A stretch of DNA of 64,000 nucleotides from positions 434,001 to 498,000 of the forward strand of contig OZ244806.1 in assembly GCA_965220075.1 (NCBI GenBank), given 5' to 3'. Each line of letters starts with the position of its first letter. Positions within the stretch are counted from its first letter, which is position 1. The DNA is from G965220075 sp965220075. GTDB lineage: Bacteria; Chloroflexota; UBA11872. The notes beneath the pieces were generated by a model. The model saw nothing but the letters and a program-made list of their open reading frames with translations, searched no databases and was not told the DNA's origin. Both the position numbers and the translations under genes were made by a program. This document shows, one piece after another, positions 36,136 through 45,122 of the stretch.

Positions 36136-36411
36136 GAACGACCACGCCCAACCACGGTCCTTGCAGACCTAGGGTTTTACGGTCTGTTCCGGCCCTTTGC
36201 GTGTTACCTCGGACTATCCGAGCGACTTCGAACATAGAAGGGCGCCTTCGAATACAGACCGGCCGCACGAGTAGGCGTCGACGAGACCGTACAAATGGCC
36301 GGCACATGTGGGAGGCCGGGAGTATGCCGATCGTCCTGCCTGCGCCGCCCACGTCGAAATGACCCGCTACCGCAGCTCGGCACCGCGCCCACCGCCGGTT
36401 CGCAAGCGATC

Positions 36412-37341
36412 CTAGTAACCGGCCTGCTTGTCCACCACGCTGAGCAGCGGCTCGCCGTCGCGAAAGCGCTCCACGTTCCGGTGGAACAACTCCAGCGCGC
36501 GCTCGTTTTCCTGCACGGACGTCGCTCGGTGAAACGAGTGGATGAAGTTATCCAGCTCCCAGAGCGGCGAGTCCTCGGGGGGGATGCTGATCTGGAGCGT
36601 GGCGCCGGCTATCCAGCCTTCGCGCAACGCGCGAACCAGGGCGTCCATGTCGTAGATCGCTTCACGCCCCGACACGTCGATCAGGTACGCCGTCGGTTTC
36701 ATGGCCCGCAACTCGGCTTCGCCGATTAGTCCGCGCGTTTGCGCGGTGGTCGGAACCGCAATCGCCGCGAAATCCGCTATCGCCAGCAGCTCATGCAGAT
36801 CTTGGGCCGCAAAGAGCCGTTCCACGTGGGGCGCGCTGGCCCGCGGTCGCCGGGTCGACGCCATCACGCGCATATCCAGCCGTTGCGCCTTGCTGGCCAA
36901 CTCCAGCCCGATGCTGCCCAGCCCCACGATGGCGAGGGTCTTGCCCGCCAGGTCGGTCGGCTCTTGATACTTGAACTCGCGCTGCCAGCGCTGGCGCACG
37001 TCGTAGTGCAGGTTGCGGGCGAACGCCAGCATGCCCGCCAGGGCATGCTCGGCCCCGGCAACGTCGAAGATGCCCTTGAGGCATGTGAACGCTACCGGAC
37101 TCGCCACGAACTCCGGGAAGAGGTAGCCCTCCACGCCTCCGCCGTGAGCCTGGACCCAGCGCAGGCGCGCCGCGGCGGCCAGAAGCTCGGCGTCGAACGC
37201 GCCCACCCAGGCCGCGTCGGCGTCCGCGATCTCCCGCAGCATGCCGTCCCGCTCGGGGGACCTCACGATCTCGACGCCCTCGACCCGCGCCGTCGCGGGC
37301 GCGTCCCAGGTGGCCACTATCTTCAGAGGCGCCGACCGCAT
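36412..37341 (-). CDS. D-isomer specific 2-hydroxyacid dehydrogenase
   Basis: A 309-residue dehydrogenase. LAIVGLGSIGLELASKAQRL is the NAD loop, AYLIDVSGREAIYDMDAL corresponds to the catalytic-Arg strand, and FIHSFHRATSVQ holds the His that normally reads PHxxG/W. These last two motifs are more diverged than in the copy at 25714. WVQAHGGGVEGYLFPEF is the substrate loop. Its ATG overlaps the stop of the enolase-superfamily gene by one base (TGATG), so the two are translated together and probably act in one acid-sugar pathway. Confidence 0.88.
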   Translation of the reverse strand: MRSAPLKIVATWDAPATARVEGVEIVRSPERDGMLREIADADAAWVGAFDAELLAAAARLRWVQAHGGGVEGYLFPEFVASPVAFTCLKGIFDVAGAEHALAGMLAFARNLHYDVRQRWQREFKYQEPTDLAGKTLAIVGLGSIGLELASKAQRLDMRVMASTRRPRASAPHVERLFAAQDLHELLAIADFAAIAVPTTAQTRGLIGEAELRAMKPTAYLIDVSGREAIYDMDALVRALREGWIAGATLQISIPPEDSPLWELDNFIHSFHRATSVQENERALELFHRNVERFRDGEPLLSVVDKQAGY

Positions 37342-38510
37342 CAGCCCGCTTGCGACGCGGATACGGCCGACTCCATGCGCGCCACCGCCTCGTGCACGAA
37401 GCCTCCCAGGCCCAGGCCGGGCTCGTCCGACACCTTCACGTATCCGTCGTCGAACTCGAGCGGCTGCTCGATTATGCCGGTGAGGGCCAGCTCGGTGACC
37501 GGGCGGCCCGCCCCATACGACTCCAGAGCGGGGTACTCGACCATCGGCGCGTTGCCCACCGTGGAGAGTATTTGCACGTGCGCGGCCACCGCCAGGGCCG
37601 ACCAGGGACTATGCGGAATCACCAGCACACCGGCCTCCTCGGCGGCGCGCGTTACGTCGACGAACTGCGTGATCCCCATTTGCTTGGCGTCCGGTTGCAG
37701 TATGTCCAGCGCGCGCGCCTCGATGAAGCGCCGGAACTCACGCACGGTCGTCAGGCTCTCGCCGCTGGCGATGCGCACGCTCGTCGCCTGAGTCACCGCC
37801 GCGTGGCCGTCCACGTCCTGCGGCGGCAGCAGCTCCTCCACGAAGTAGGCGTCGTGTTCCTCCAGCAGGTCGCACACGCGCACCGCGTCGAGCGGCGTCC
37901 AGCCCGGAGTCCAGTAGGCGGGGCAGCCGAAATCGAACATCAGGTGCACGTCGGGCCCCACCGCGTCTCGCACGGCCGCTACCTTGGCCATGTCCTCCGG
38001 CGTGAAGTGGTTGCCCCAGCCGATCTTGATGGCCTTGAAGCCCTGCCCCGCGAAGAGCGCCGCCTCGGCCGCCATGGTCGCGGCGGACTTGCGCGCGTGG
38101 CGTCCGTTGGCGCGGTCGAACCCGCTGCAGCTCGCGTAGACCATCACGCGGTCGACCAGGGCGCCGCCCAGCAAGCGGTGCAGCGGCGTATTCAGAGCCT
38201 TGCCGGTGACATCCCAAAGAGCCATATCCACGCAGGCCATGGCGTTGACGGCCAGGCCGCCTTCATCGCCGCGCCCGCGCTGCGCTTGCCAGCCGCGGAA
38301 CATTTCGCGCCAGATGCGCCGCGGCTCGAGCGCGTTCCGGCCCACCAGCGTCTCGGCCAGGCTCCCCGGTCCGGGACCCACGATCGGCCCGATCATCACC
38401 GGCGGCGTCTGGGTGGCGCCGATGCCGGTGATGCCTGCGTCCGTCTCGACCTCGACGAATGTCATTCCGGCCGGACCGCTCGGAACTATCTGAACGTCCG
38501 TGATCTTCAT
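37341..38510 (-). CDS. Mandelate racemase/muconate lactonizing enzyme family (enolase superfamily)
   Basis: A 389-residue enolase-superfamily protein with a capping domain and a TIM barrel. GFKAIKIGWGNHF has the catalytic-Lys region, MFDFGCPAYW, YFVEELLPPQD and RIASGESLTT provide the Asp-Glu-Glu magnesium ligands, and VIPHSPWSALA the second acid/base region with His. Such proteins dehydrate sugar acids or racemise hydroxyacids. With the coupled D-2-hydroxyacid dehydrogenase it could form a short sugar-acid route. The substrate is unknown. Confidence 0.92.
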   Translation of the reverse strand: MKITDVQIVPSGPAGMTFVEVETDAGITGIGATQTPPVMIGPIVGPGPGSLAETLVGRNALEPRRIWREMFRGWQAQRGRGDEGGLAVNAMACVDMALWDVTGKALNTPLHRLLGGALVDRVMVYASCSGFDRANGRHARKSAATMAAEAALFAGQGFKAIKIGWGNHFTPEDMAKVAAVRDAVGPDVHLMFDFGCPAYWTPGWTPLDAVRVCDLLEEHDAYFVEELLPPQDVDGHAAVTQATSVRIASGESLTTVREFRRFIEARALDILQPDAKQMGITQFVDVTRAAEEAGVLVIPHSPWSALAVAAHVQILSTVGNAPMVEYPALESYGAGRPVTELALTGIIEQPLEFDDGYVKVSDEPGLGLGGFVHEAVARMESAVSASQAG

Positions 38511-38825
38511 GGCGCCCGCCGTCTAAAGACGTGCGGGGCAGCATACCCAGCGCGTTCGAGTGGCTCAATCACACCGCAACGCCGATCTTTGCCCGTGTGT
38601 GTTCCAAGGCCCTCGGATGGTCCGAGGGGACGGGCACAGGGCCGGGACAGACCGATACTCCCTGGGTCCGTCGATACCGTAGGAGAGCGAGGCCGTGCCC
38701 GTCACTCCGGAGGCACGCAGCTGTCAACAAGGCTCACGGGAGTTACAGCTAGACTTGCCGGGAGAGGTCCCGCCGCCAGACTCGGCGGACATCCCGAAGT
38801 GCGCCTTCCGGCAAGCGTTATCCGC
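38511..38825. other. 315-base divergent intergenic region with a hairpin
   Basis: It separates the divergent enolase-superfamily and hydrolase genes, so it should hold both promoters. A perfect hairpin lies at 38610-38628 (CCCTCGGA tgg TCCGAGGG). ACGGGCAC at about 38630 can pair with GTGCCCGT at about 38695. No known riboswitch or RNA family was recognised. Confidence 0.5.
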
Positions 38826-39650
38826 ATGATCGGCGTGGTGATCGGCCTTCTGGTCGCAGTTGGCGTCGTCGTTGCGTTGCTGTGGGTTTTCCAGCGCGGG
38901 CTGATCTACTTCCCCTCCAGCCAACCCGCCCCGCCGGTCGAGGCTTATTTCGCCCTGGGCCAGGAAGCCGCACTTGCCACGGACGACGGGCTGGAGCTGA
39001 GCGCCTGGTTCCTGCCGCCGGTCGGGGGCCGCAGCCTTGCCACCGTGATCGTCTTCAACGGCAACGCGGGCAGCCGCGAGCTGCGCGCTCCGCTGGCCGC
39101 CGCGCTGACGCGCAAGGGACTCGGCGTGCTGCTGCTCGACTATCGGGGCTACGCGGGGAATCCGGGCAGCCCCAGCGAGGATGGCTTGCTGGCCGACGCC
39201 CGCGCCGCGCGCGCCTACCTCTTGTCGCGAGCCGACGTGGACCCCGCCAGGCTCGTGTACTTTGGCGAATCGCTGGGCGCCGCCGTCGCCGTGGCGCTGG
39301 CCGCCGAGCATCCTCCGGCGGCGCTCATCTTGCGTTCGCCCTTCACCTCGCTGGCCGACATCGCCGCCGTGCACTACCCGTTCCTTCCGGCGGGGCTCAT
39401 GCTGCGCGACCGCTACGAATCGATCGAGCGCATCGGGCGTGTTCGTGCGCCGCTGCTGGTAGTCGCCGGCCAGCGCGACCGCATCGTCCCGATGGAGCAA
39501 AGCCGCCGTCTGTTCGCGGCGGCGTCCGGTCCCAAGCGCTTCCACCCGGTCGCCGACGCCGATCACAACGACGCGGCCCTGCTGGCCGGGGCGGACATGG
39601 TCAACGCGATGATCGACTTCGTGGCTCAGGCGGTTGAGCCGCGGACCTAA
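38826..39650 (+). CDS. Membrane-anchored alpha/beta hydrolase (BEM46/YfhR-like)
   Basis: A 274-residue hydrolase with one N-terminal membrane anchor (residues 2-22, IGVVIGLLVAVGVVVALLWV) and the hydrolase domain after it. VFNGNAGSR is the oxyanion loop, LLLDYRGYAGNPGSPSE is the BEM46 signature, and VYFGESLGAAVA has nucleophile Ser149. GQRDRIVP supplies the Asp and ADHNDA the His. The closest relatives are peptidase S9-like or lipase-like hydrolases of unknown substrate. The ATG 38826 gives the complete anchor. Confidence 0.9.
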   Translation: MIGVVIGLLVAVGVVVALLWVFQRGLIYFPSSQPAPPVEAYFALGQEAALATDDGLELSAWFLPPVGGRSLATVIVFNGNAGSRELRAPLAAALTRKGLGVLLLDYRGYAGNPGSPSEDGLLADARAARAYLLSRADVDPARLVYFGESLGAAVAVALAAEHPPAALILRSPFTSLADIAAVHYPFLPAGLMLRDRYESIERIGRVRAPLLVVAGQRDRIVPMEQSRRLFAAASGPKRFHPVADADHNDAALLAGADMVNAMIDFVAQAVEPRT

Positions 39651-39709
39651 CCAGTCTGTGCTCGGGCCGCCGGGCAGCAGCTAACCGTCGGCCGCCGCGC
39701 GGCTCGGGC

Positions 39710-40792
39710 TCAGCTCGCTCCGTTCAGCCGCGGCAAGACCTCTTTGGCCAGCAGCGTCATCGAGTGCCGCCACTGGTCGTCCGGCTGCCACTCGTGGCCC
39801 ATGGCCAGCAGCGCGCCGAACCCGCCCACGTCGTCGTACAGCTCTTGCAGCTTCGCGGTCACCTCGTCCGGACTGCCGACCACCCAGATGTTGTCCAAAA
39901 CATACTCGGGAGTGATGTCGGAATCGGCCATCTCCGGGTCGACCTTGAGCAGGTCCATCATCTTCGCCTTGGGCAATATCTGCTGCCAATACGCGCGAAA
40001 GTCGCGCGTCATGGTGCCCTCCAGCGCACCGCGGCGCGCCTCGGCGGTGGTATCGGCGATGTAGATCTCGCGCGCGATGCGCCAGTTGTCGCGGTTGGGC
40101 GTCTTGCCCGTCTTGCTGGCGCCCTCTTCCACCGCCTCCCAGTGGGTTCGGAGCAAGCGCGGCGGCACCACGTTGATGCTCACCGGAATCCAGCCGCGCT
40201 CGCCGGCCAGCAGCAGCGTGTCCGACTTGGCCGAGACGCCCGCCATGGCGATCGGCGGGTGCGGCTGCTGGTAGGGCTTCAAGTGCACCCGCAACCCAAT
40301 GTCCGGGTCCGGCTCCGGCACCACGTAGCGCCAATGGCGGTGCTCGCGCAGGCCCGGCTCGGGGTCGTTCCAGAGCCTCAGCACCTCGTCCAGAGCGTCG
40401 CGCGTCATCCCGCGGTGCTCGCCGGTCTTGGGCTCGAACTCGAACACCTCGAAGTCGCCCGGGAATCCGCCCGATCCCACTCCCCATATGAAGCGGCCCT
40501 TAGCCATGTGATCGAGCTGGGCTATGCGGTGCGCGATCATGAAAGGGTTGTGATTGGGCATGCAAGTGACGCCCGTGCAGAGCTTTATCCGCTCGGTGCG
40601 GGGCAGCACGTTGGCGATCAGCAGGTCGGGCGCGGGGATGTTTTCCCACTCCGCCGTGAAATGCTCGCCGATCCAGGCCTCGTCGAAGCCAAGCCGGTCG
40701 AGCGTAACGAGCTGCTCTATGTCGGCATCGAGCGTCTCCGTGACGTTCGACCCCGGCGGGTGCAGCGGCATCGTGAAGAAACCCAGTTTCAT
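39710..40792 (-). CDS. LLM class flavin-dependent oxidoreductase
   Basis: A 360-residue bacterial luciferase-like TIM barrel. KLGFFTMPLHPPG, LGFDEAWIGEHFTAEWENIP, and RIKLCTGVTCMPNHNPFMIA followed by GRFIWGVGSGG are family landmarks. The group uses FMNH2 or reduced F420 and inserts oxygen into, or oxidises, organic substrates such as limonene, alkanals or nitrilotriacetate. Such enzymes are numerous in SAR202-type Chloroflexota. It is divergent from the SMP-30 gene; its 3' end faces the hydrolase stop. Confidence 0.92.
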   Translation of the reverse strand: MKLGFFTMPLHPPGSNVTETLDADIEQLVTLDRLGFDEAWIGEHFTAEWENIPAPDLLIANVLPRTERIKLCTGVTCMPNHNPFMIAHRIAQLDHMAKGRFIWGVGSGGFPGDFEVFEFEPKTGEHRGMTRDALDEVLRLWNDPEPGLREHRHWRYVVPEPDPDIGLRVHLKPYQQPHPPIAMAGVSAKSDTLLLAGERGWIPVSINVVPPRLLRTHWEAVEEGASKTGKTPNRDNWRIAREIYIADTTAEARRGALEGTMTRDFRAYWQQILPKAKMMDLLKVDPEMADSDITPEYVLDNIWVVGSPDEVTAKLQELYDDVGGFGALLAMGHEWQPDDQWRHSMTLLAKEVLPRLNGAS

Positions 40793-40932
40793 ACGTCACG
40801 TCTCCGCGTAATCGAGTGGGGAGGTCGCATGGGCGCCCCGCCTGCCAAGCGTAAGCGGAAGCCTACCGCACTTCGCTCGCCGCCTGCTCCCTACCCTCTG
40901 TGCCCCCTCTCCCTCTGGGACCTTTGAGCCCG

Positions 40933-40965
40933 CTCCCCTGGGAGAGGGTTTGGGTGAGGGTGTCT
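40933..40965. repeat. CCCTCTCC/GGAGAGGG hairpin repeat, copy B
   Basis: CTCCC and GGGAG pair around a 2-base loop, followed by agggtttgggtgagggtgtct, the same G-rich tail as copy A. It lies in the 292-base divergent gap 40793-41084, in which no gene is seen. Confidence 0.7.
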
Positions 40966-41084
40966 AACAAACCTCTCACCCGCGTCGCCGGCGTCCGGTT
41001 CGCCCAACAGCGTCCGCGCGGGGCACACTGTTCGGCCGCACGCCTCGGCGCGGCCGCGCGCCCAACCCCGGAGAGGATCGACTC

Positions 41085-41951
41085 GTGGAGCCCGAGCTCG
41101 TCGTAGACGCGCAGGCGGCCCTGGGAGAGGGTCCGGTTTGGGACGCGGCCACAAACCGTCTGGTCTGGGTGGACATCTATCCCGGCCGCGTGCATTCGTT
41201 CGATCCGGCCACCGGGGCCAACACCTATCAGGAGGCTGGCCAGCAGGTCGGCGCCGTGGCGCCGCGCGCTCAGGGCGGTCTGGCGCTGGCCGCCGCCGAT
41301 GGATTCTTCGCGCTCGATCCCGATGGAACCGTCAGCACGCTGGCCGAGGTGGAGGCCGGCAATCCTTCCATGCGCATGAACGACGGCAACTGCGACGCGC
41401 GCGGCCGCTTTTGGGCCGGCACCACCGAACTGGACCACGTGGCCGACGCGGGCTCGCTCTACCGTCTCGACCCGGACCGGAGCGTGCGGCCAATGCTCCA
41501 CGGCGTCAGCGTCTCCAACGGCATCGTCTGGAGCCTCGACGACAGCCTCATGTACTTCATCGACACGCCCACCGGCGGCGTGGACGTCTTCGACTTCGAC
41601 CTGGACGAGGGCGCCGTCGCCAACCGCCGGCGCTTCGCCACCATGCCGCCCGAAGGCAACATGCCCGACGGCATGACGATCGACGCCGAGGGCTGTCTGT
41701 GGGTGGCCGCCTGGGGCAGCTGGCACATATACCGCTTTACACCTGAGGGCGCGCTCGACCGGGCTATCCGGCTGCCCGCCTCCCAGCTCACCAGCTGCGC
41801 GTTCGGCGGACCTGACCTGGACGAGCTTTACGTGACCTCGGCCCGCGCCCGCCTGTCCGAGGCCGAGCTGCGCGAGCAGCCGCACGCCGGCGGCCTGTTT
41901 CGCCTGCGTCCCGGCGTCAGCGGACGGCCCACTTTCGCCTACGCCGGCTAG
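41085..41951 (+). CDS. SMP-30/gluconolactonase/LRE family protein
   Basis: A 288-residue six-bladed beta-propeller. ALGEGPVWDAATNRLVWVDI holds the metal-binding Glu, MRMNDGNCDARGRFWAGTTE the Asn and Asp, SVSNGIVWSLDDSLMYFIDT the second Asn, and NMPDGMTIDAEGCLWVAAWG the catalytic Asp. It hydrolyses sugar lactones to acids with a divalent metal, which fits the sugar-acid enzymes encoded nearby. The start is GTG 41085 after GGAGAGG. The residue pattern is complete, so it should be active. Confidence 0.92.
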   Translation: MEPELVVDAQAALGEGPVWDAATNRLVWVDIYPGRVHSFDPATGANTYQEAGQQVGAVAPRAQGGLALAAADGFFALDPDGTVSTLAEVEAGNPSMRMNDGNCDARGRFWAGTTELDHVADAGSLYRLDPDRSVRPMLHGVSVSNGIVWSLDDSLMYFIDTPTGGVDVFDFDLDEGAVANRRRFATMPPEGNMPDGMTIDAEGCLWVAAWGSWHIYRFTPEGALDRAIRLPASQLTSCAFGGPDLDELYVTSARARLSEAELREQPHAGGLFRLRPGVSGRPTFAYAG

Positions 41952-42016
41952 ACCTGCCTAAGTTCTGCCCGCCGCACCGCCCCGTCATACTGTCGCAGCC
42001 GAGTGCGTTATCCGCA

Positions 42017-42056
42017 CCCTCTCCGCTGGGAGAGCAACTGTGTTGGGGTGAGGGCG
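42017..42056. repeat. CCCTCTCC/GGAGAGGG hairpin repeat, copy C
   Basis: CTCTCC gc... GGGAGAG inverted repeat followed by gttggggtgagggcgac. It lies 66 bases after the SMP-30 stop in the 298-base gap 41952-42249; the rest of that gap holds nothing recognisable apart from the next gene's GAGGGGG ribosome site. Confidence 0.7.
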
Positions 42057-42249
42057 ACTTTCTGCGAATCCCCCAACCGCAGGGAACGATCGCGGCGCGA
42101 TCAGCGTAGATACTATTGAGGCTATTCTGCGGGAGATCGAAGTCCGCGGATCTCGCTCTCCATGAGCACCGGCCAACTTTGAAGACCAACGGCGTGAACG
42201 CGAGGCGGCCAGCAGGCGGCGCCGTCGAACCCGTCAGGCGAGGGGGCGA

Positions 42250-43992
42250 ATGATGCCAAATTCGCGGAGAAGGCTACTGCTCGTGGCTCCGGTAGCCGCG
42301 CTGCTCATTGTGTCCTGCGGCTTAGGGCCCGAGAGCGACGAGAGTGCTGCGGAGCCCGAGATGGAAGCGATGATGGCCCAGCCAGCTGCGGCCGCGACCG
42401 CGGCGTCGGTCGAACAGATCGTTGTGAAGGAGATCCCGGTCCTGGTCGAAAAGGTGGTGGAGGTCCAAGTCGAAAAGGTCGTGACCGCCCAGCCCGCGGC
42501 GGCGGCCCAAGCGGCTTCCGCGCCGCAAGCGGACGCCTGGGCGGCGATTGCCAGGTCCGAGCGGCGCGTGATTCGCACGGCCTCCATCGGCATCGTGGTG
42601 GCTGACGTGGCGGAAAGCGTGCGCGTGGTCCGCAGCCTCGTGACCGCGATCCCCGAGGCCTTCGTGGCGCACACGGACGTCCGCGGCGACGATCCCTATG
42701 CGATCAGCTCTCTGACGGTGCGGGTTCCGGTGGATCGTTTCGACGAAACCATCGAGCGTATCCGCGCGCACGGGAGCGAGGTGGTGGCCGAGGATGTGAC
42801 CGGGCGCGACGTCACCGCCGAGTTCACCGACCTGGAAGCGCGGCTGCGCAACGCGCAGGCGGCCGAGCGTCAGCTGCTCGAGATCATGGAAAGAGCGGAA
42901 ACCGTCGAGGACATTCTGGCCGTTCAGCGCGAGCTGGCGGCCGTGCGTGAGCAAATCGAGAGGTTCCAGGGGCAGCTCAACGTGCTGGCCAGCCAGACGG
43001 AGCTTTCCACGATCACCGTCTACCTGCATCCGGCGCCCGACCTTCGCATCGAGCGCCGCCTGCCCGACCAGTACGCCATGCACCAGAGCGTGATCTTCCC
43101 GATCACGGTTGCCAACCAGGGAACCGTGGAGCTGCGCCGGATCGAGGTTCATGACCGGCTGGCCCGCGACATGATCTTCGAGCAGGCCTCGCCGCCGGGC
43201 GTGTACGACCCGGGCGCCCACCGCGTGGTCTGGTCCATCGACCGGCTGGGTGCCGGCGAGTCGCGCGAGGTCTGGTTCCGCGCGCGCCTTGAGGGTGACG
43301 GCGCAACGATGCAGTTGACCGCCGGCGCCAGCACCGAAAGCCTGGTGCGCGATGCGGATGAAGACCGGGCCGAGGCCATGCTGCCGTTCTTCGTCGACCT
43401 CAGCGTGGTCAAGGACGGCGAGACGGCCGTTCCCCTGGGACGGGAAGCCGCCTATTTCCTTAGCTTTAGGAATCGAGGCAACGGCGACGCGCGGGACGTG
43501 CGCCTGGTAGAGCGTTTGCCGGAGGGCATGACGTTCGTTCGCGCTGACGGCGGGGGGAGCTACGACGCCGGCCGGCGTGCCGTGGTCTGGACCCTCCCGC
43601 GACTCCTGCCCGGCGGCGGGGGCGACGTGAGCTACGTGGCGAGGGTCGACCAGGCCGCCGGCCGGCTGCAGACCGAGACCTCGATCTCCTCCGCCGGCGA
43701 GGACCGGGCGGACGTGGACAACCGCGTCGTGACCTTCCTGACCGCGCTTCCCGAGGAAGTCATCGACCGCGAAGTCTGGAGCCCCGGCACGACCGCCCGC
43801 GATTCCGTGGACGCCTTGTCGGCGATCGGACGCTGGGCGGCCAACGCCGCCATCATGGTCGGCATCGTCGTGGCCCCGATCACGGCCGTCGTCACGGTGC
43901 TGGGGCTGGGCGTCTGGGGAATCCGCCGCCGCGTCAGACGGCGATTAGGCGCCCGGCAGCCTCGCGAGACCGGCTCAGCCGAGCCGACCTGA
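42250..43992 (+). CDS. DUF4349 lipoprotein with inserted DUF11-like domains
   Basis: A 580-residue envelope protein. The signal peptide ends in the lipobox LIVSC (Cys23). Residues ~55-80 form a Val-Glu-Lys-rich linker, as in many Chloroflexota lipoproteins. Residues ~105-262 are a DUF4349 domain (RVIRTASIGIVVADVAES, a coiled coil around 195-245, LSTITVYLHP). Two DUF11-like Ig domains follow (about 265-375 and 376-505: FPITVANQGTVELRRIEVHD and YFLSFRNRGNGDARDVRLVE), then one membrane span (~528-560) and a basic tail. Ordinary DUF4349 proteins go straight from the coiled coil to the span. It may be a wall-spanning stress or adhesion protein; the function is unknown. Confidence 0.88.
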   Translation: MMPNSRRRLLLVAPVAALLIVSCGLGPESDESAAEPEMEAMMAQPAAAATAASVEQIVVKEIPVLVEKVVEVQVEKVVTAQPAAAAQAASAPQADAWAAIARSERRVIRTASIGIVVADVAESVRVVRSLVTAIPEAFVAHTDVRGDDPYAISSLTVRVPVDRFDETIERIRAHGSEVVAEDVTGRDVTAEFTDLEARLRNAQAAERQLLEIMERAETVEDILAVQRELAAVREQIERFQGQLNVLASQTELSTITVYLHPAPDLRIERRLPDQYAMHQSVIFPITVANQGTVELRRIEVHDRLARDMIFEQASPPGVYDPGAHRVVWSIDRLGAGESREVWFRARLEGDGATMQLTAGASTESLVRDADEDRAEAMLPFFVDLSVVKDGETAVPLGREAAYFLSFRNRGNGDARDVRLVERLPEGMTFVRADGGGSYDAGRRAVVWTLPRLLPGGGGDVSYVARVDQAAGRLQTETSISSAGEDRADVDNRVVTFLTALPEEVIDREVWSPGTTARDSVDALSAIGRWAANAAIMVGIVVAPITAVVTVLGLGVWGIRRRVRRRLGARQPRETGSAEPT

Positions 43993-44000
43993 TTCGCTCA

Positions 44001-44030
44001 GGCCGGGGCGGCTCGCGAGCCGCCCCGGCC
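44001..44030. repeat. 30-nt perfect palindrome R6 between convergent genes
   Basis: A perfect 15-bp inverted repeat with no loop (centre GGCTCGCGAGCC) fills the 44-base gap between the DUF4349 and DUF2156 stops. It is related to the GGTTCGCGAACC set with T/A pairs replaced by C/G. It probably ends transcription from both sides. Confidence 0.75.
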
Positions 44031-44036
44031 GTGAGT

Positions 44037-45122
44037 TCAATCGGGCCTGGAATCCGGCCCGCCGGGCGCCGGGCGGTGCATCACTACCGCCAGCGCCGCA
44101 AGCGCCCGCACCAGGCCCGCCGCACCGCCTTGGAACACGAGGTAGCGGGGCTCCCAAGAGGGTTGGAACTTGGCCTTGAAGCGCTGCAATCCGCGCGTGG
44201 CGAATACCCGCTCGGCGGCGCGTAGCAGAGTGTGCGCCGCACGCCGATTGAGGGCGTGGCCGCCTGCCGCCGCGCTCGCGAAAGGGGCTATCCCGAGACT
44301 TAGCTCGCGCTGCCCGCGCGCGTGCGCGGCCGTGAGCACGCACGCCATCAGGTGAGTCATCGCGCCCGGCGCCGAGTCGGGCCGGCGGCGCATCAGGTCG
44401 ATGGCCGTCCCGCCGCTCCTGAAGCAGGGCGCCTCGTTGACGAACGCTACGATCCGCCCGGCCGCGTCACGCAGCACGGACACCGGTGTCGTTTCCAGGT
44501 AGGCGCGCGCGAACCGTCCCAATCCAAACTCGCGCTCGCGGCGGCCGCGCAGCGACAACCAGGCCGCGTTTACGGACGCGAGCTCCCGCATGAGTTCCGG
44601 CGGGTGTGGCGGCGGATGTCGTTCGAACCGGTGGCCGCTCGACGCCAGCGACCGATCGTAGCGGCGGATTTCCGGCGACCTGACCGTCCGCCCGGAGAAC
44701 TGCTCTAGGTCCACCACCGCTTCTTGCCCAACCTCCCACGCGGCAAATCCCAGCTGGAGATAGACGGGCAGCGCGTCCGGCAGCGCCGCCACAAAGACGG
44801 CCGCCTGCCCCTGACGCCGCATCCGCTCACCGAACTCGGCCGCGGCCTGGCGCCTTCGTTCGGCAGGCCCCACCGGGTCGCCCAGACTCAGGGCCGCTCC
44901 CAGCGTTGACCGGTAGGCCGCCACGCTCGATCCCCCGTCCAGGAACGCGTAAGTCTTGTCGGGCCAGAGCTTGAAGAAGTCCAGCGATGACCGCCCATAC
45001 CGCTGAATCAGCGCCAGGGCGCGCCTGCGCTCGGGCGTGGCCCCGGCCCAGGCCAGCTCCTCCTCGCCGTGCAAGCGGGGAGAGGCGTGCGCGCGCGGCG
45101 CCGCGTGGTCGTGGATGCTCAC
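44037..45122 (-). CDS. DUF2156/phosphatidylglycerol lysyltransferase-like protein
   Basis: A protein of about 361 residues from the LPG_synthase_C/DUF2156 family, a double GNAT fold. RYGRSSLDFFKLWPDKTYAF, LSLGDPVGPAERR, LPVYLQLGFAAWEVGQEAVV and LQRFKAKFQPSWEPRYLVF are the landmarks of the soluble catalytic half of MprF. The membrane flippase half is missing, as in most stand-alone members. It may transfer an amino acid from a tRNA to a lipid or other acceptor. The start is uncertain: GTG 45122 is preferred, and TTG 45167 is possible. It is divergent from the TPP enzyme gene. Confidence 0.85.
   Translation of the reverse strand: MSIHDHAAPRAHASPRLHGEEELAWAGATPERRRALALIQRYGRSSLDFFKLWPDKTYAFLDGGSSVAAYRSTLGAALSLGDPVGPAERRRQAAAEFGERMRRQGQAAVFVAALPDALPVYLQLGFAAWEVGQEAVVDLEQFSGRTVRSPEIRRYDRSLASSGHRFERHPPPHPPELMRELASVNAAWLSLRGRREREFGLGRFARAYLETTPVSVLRDAAGRIVAFVNEAPCFRSGGTAIDLMRRRPDSAPGAMTHLMACVLTAAHARGQRELSLGIAPFASAAAGGHALNRRAAHTLLRAAERVFATRGLQRFKAKFQPSWEPRYLVFQGGAAGLVRALAALAVVMHRPAPGGPDSRPD

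Noticed and set aside
36023..36352. Minus-strand 109-codon frame through the 86-bp repeat
   Set aside because: No ribosome site, Arg-rich, and overlaps the end of the Gfo/Idh/MocA gene; kept only as a repeat. A tie to an IS110-type transposase was considered but the match is too weak.
36136..36411. tRNA-like TTCGAA segments
   Set aside because: The two TTCGAA-containing stretches lack acceptor, anticodon and D arms; no cloverleaf can be drawn. No tRNA or rRNA was found anywhere in the window.
37350..38825. Long N-terminal extension of the alpha/beta hydrolase frame
   Set aside because: Reads antisense to the enolase-superfamily gene; the membrane anchor starting at 38826 is the natural N-terminus.
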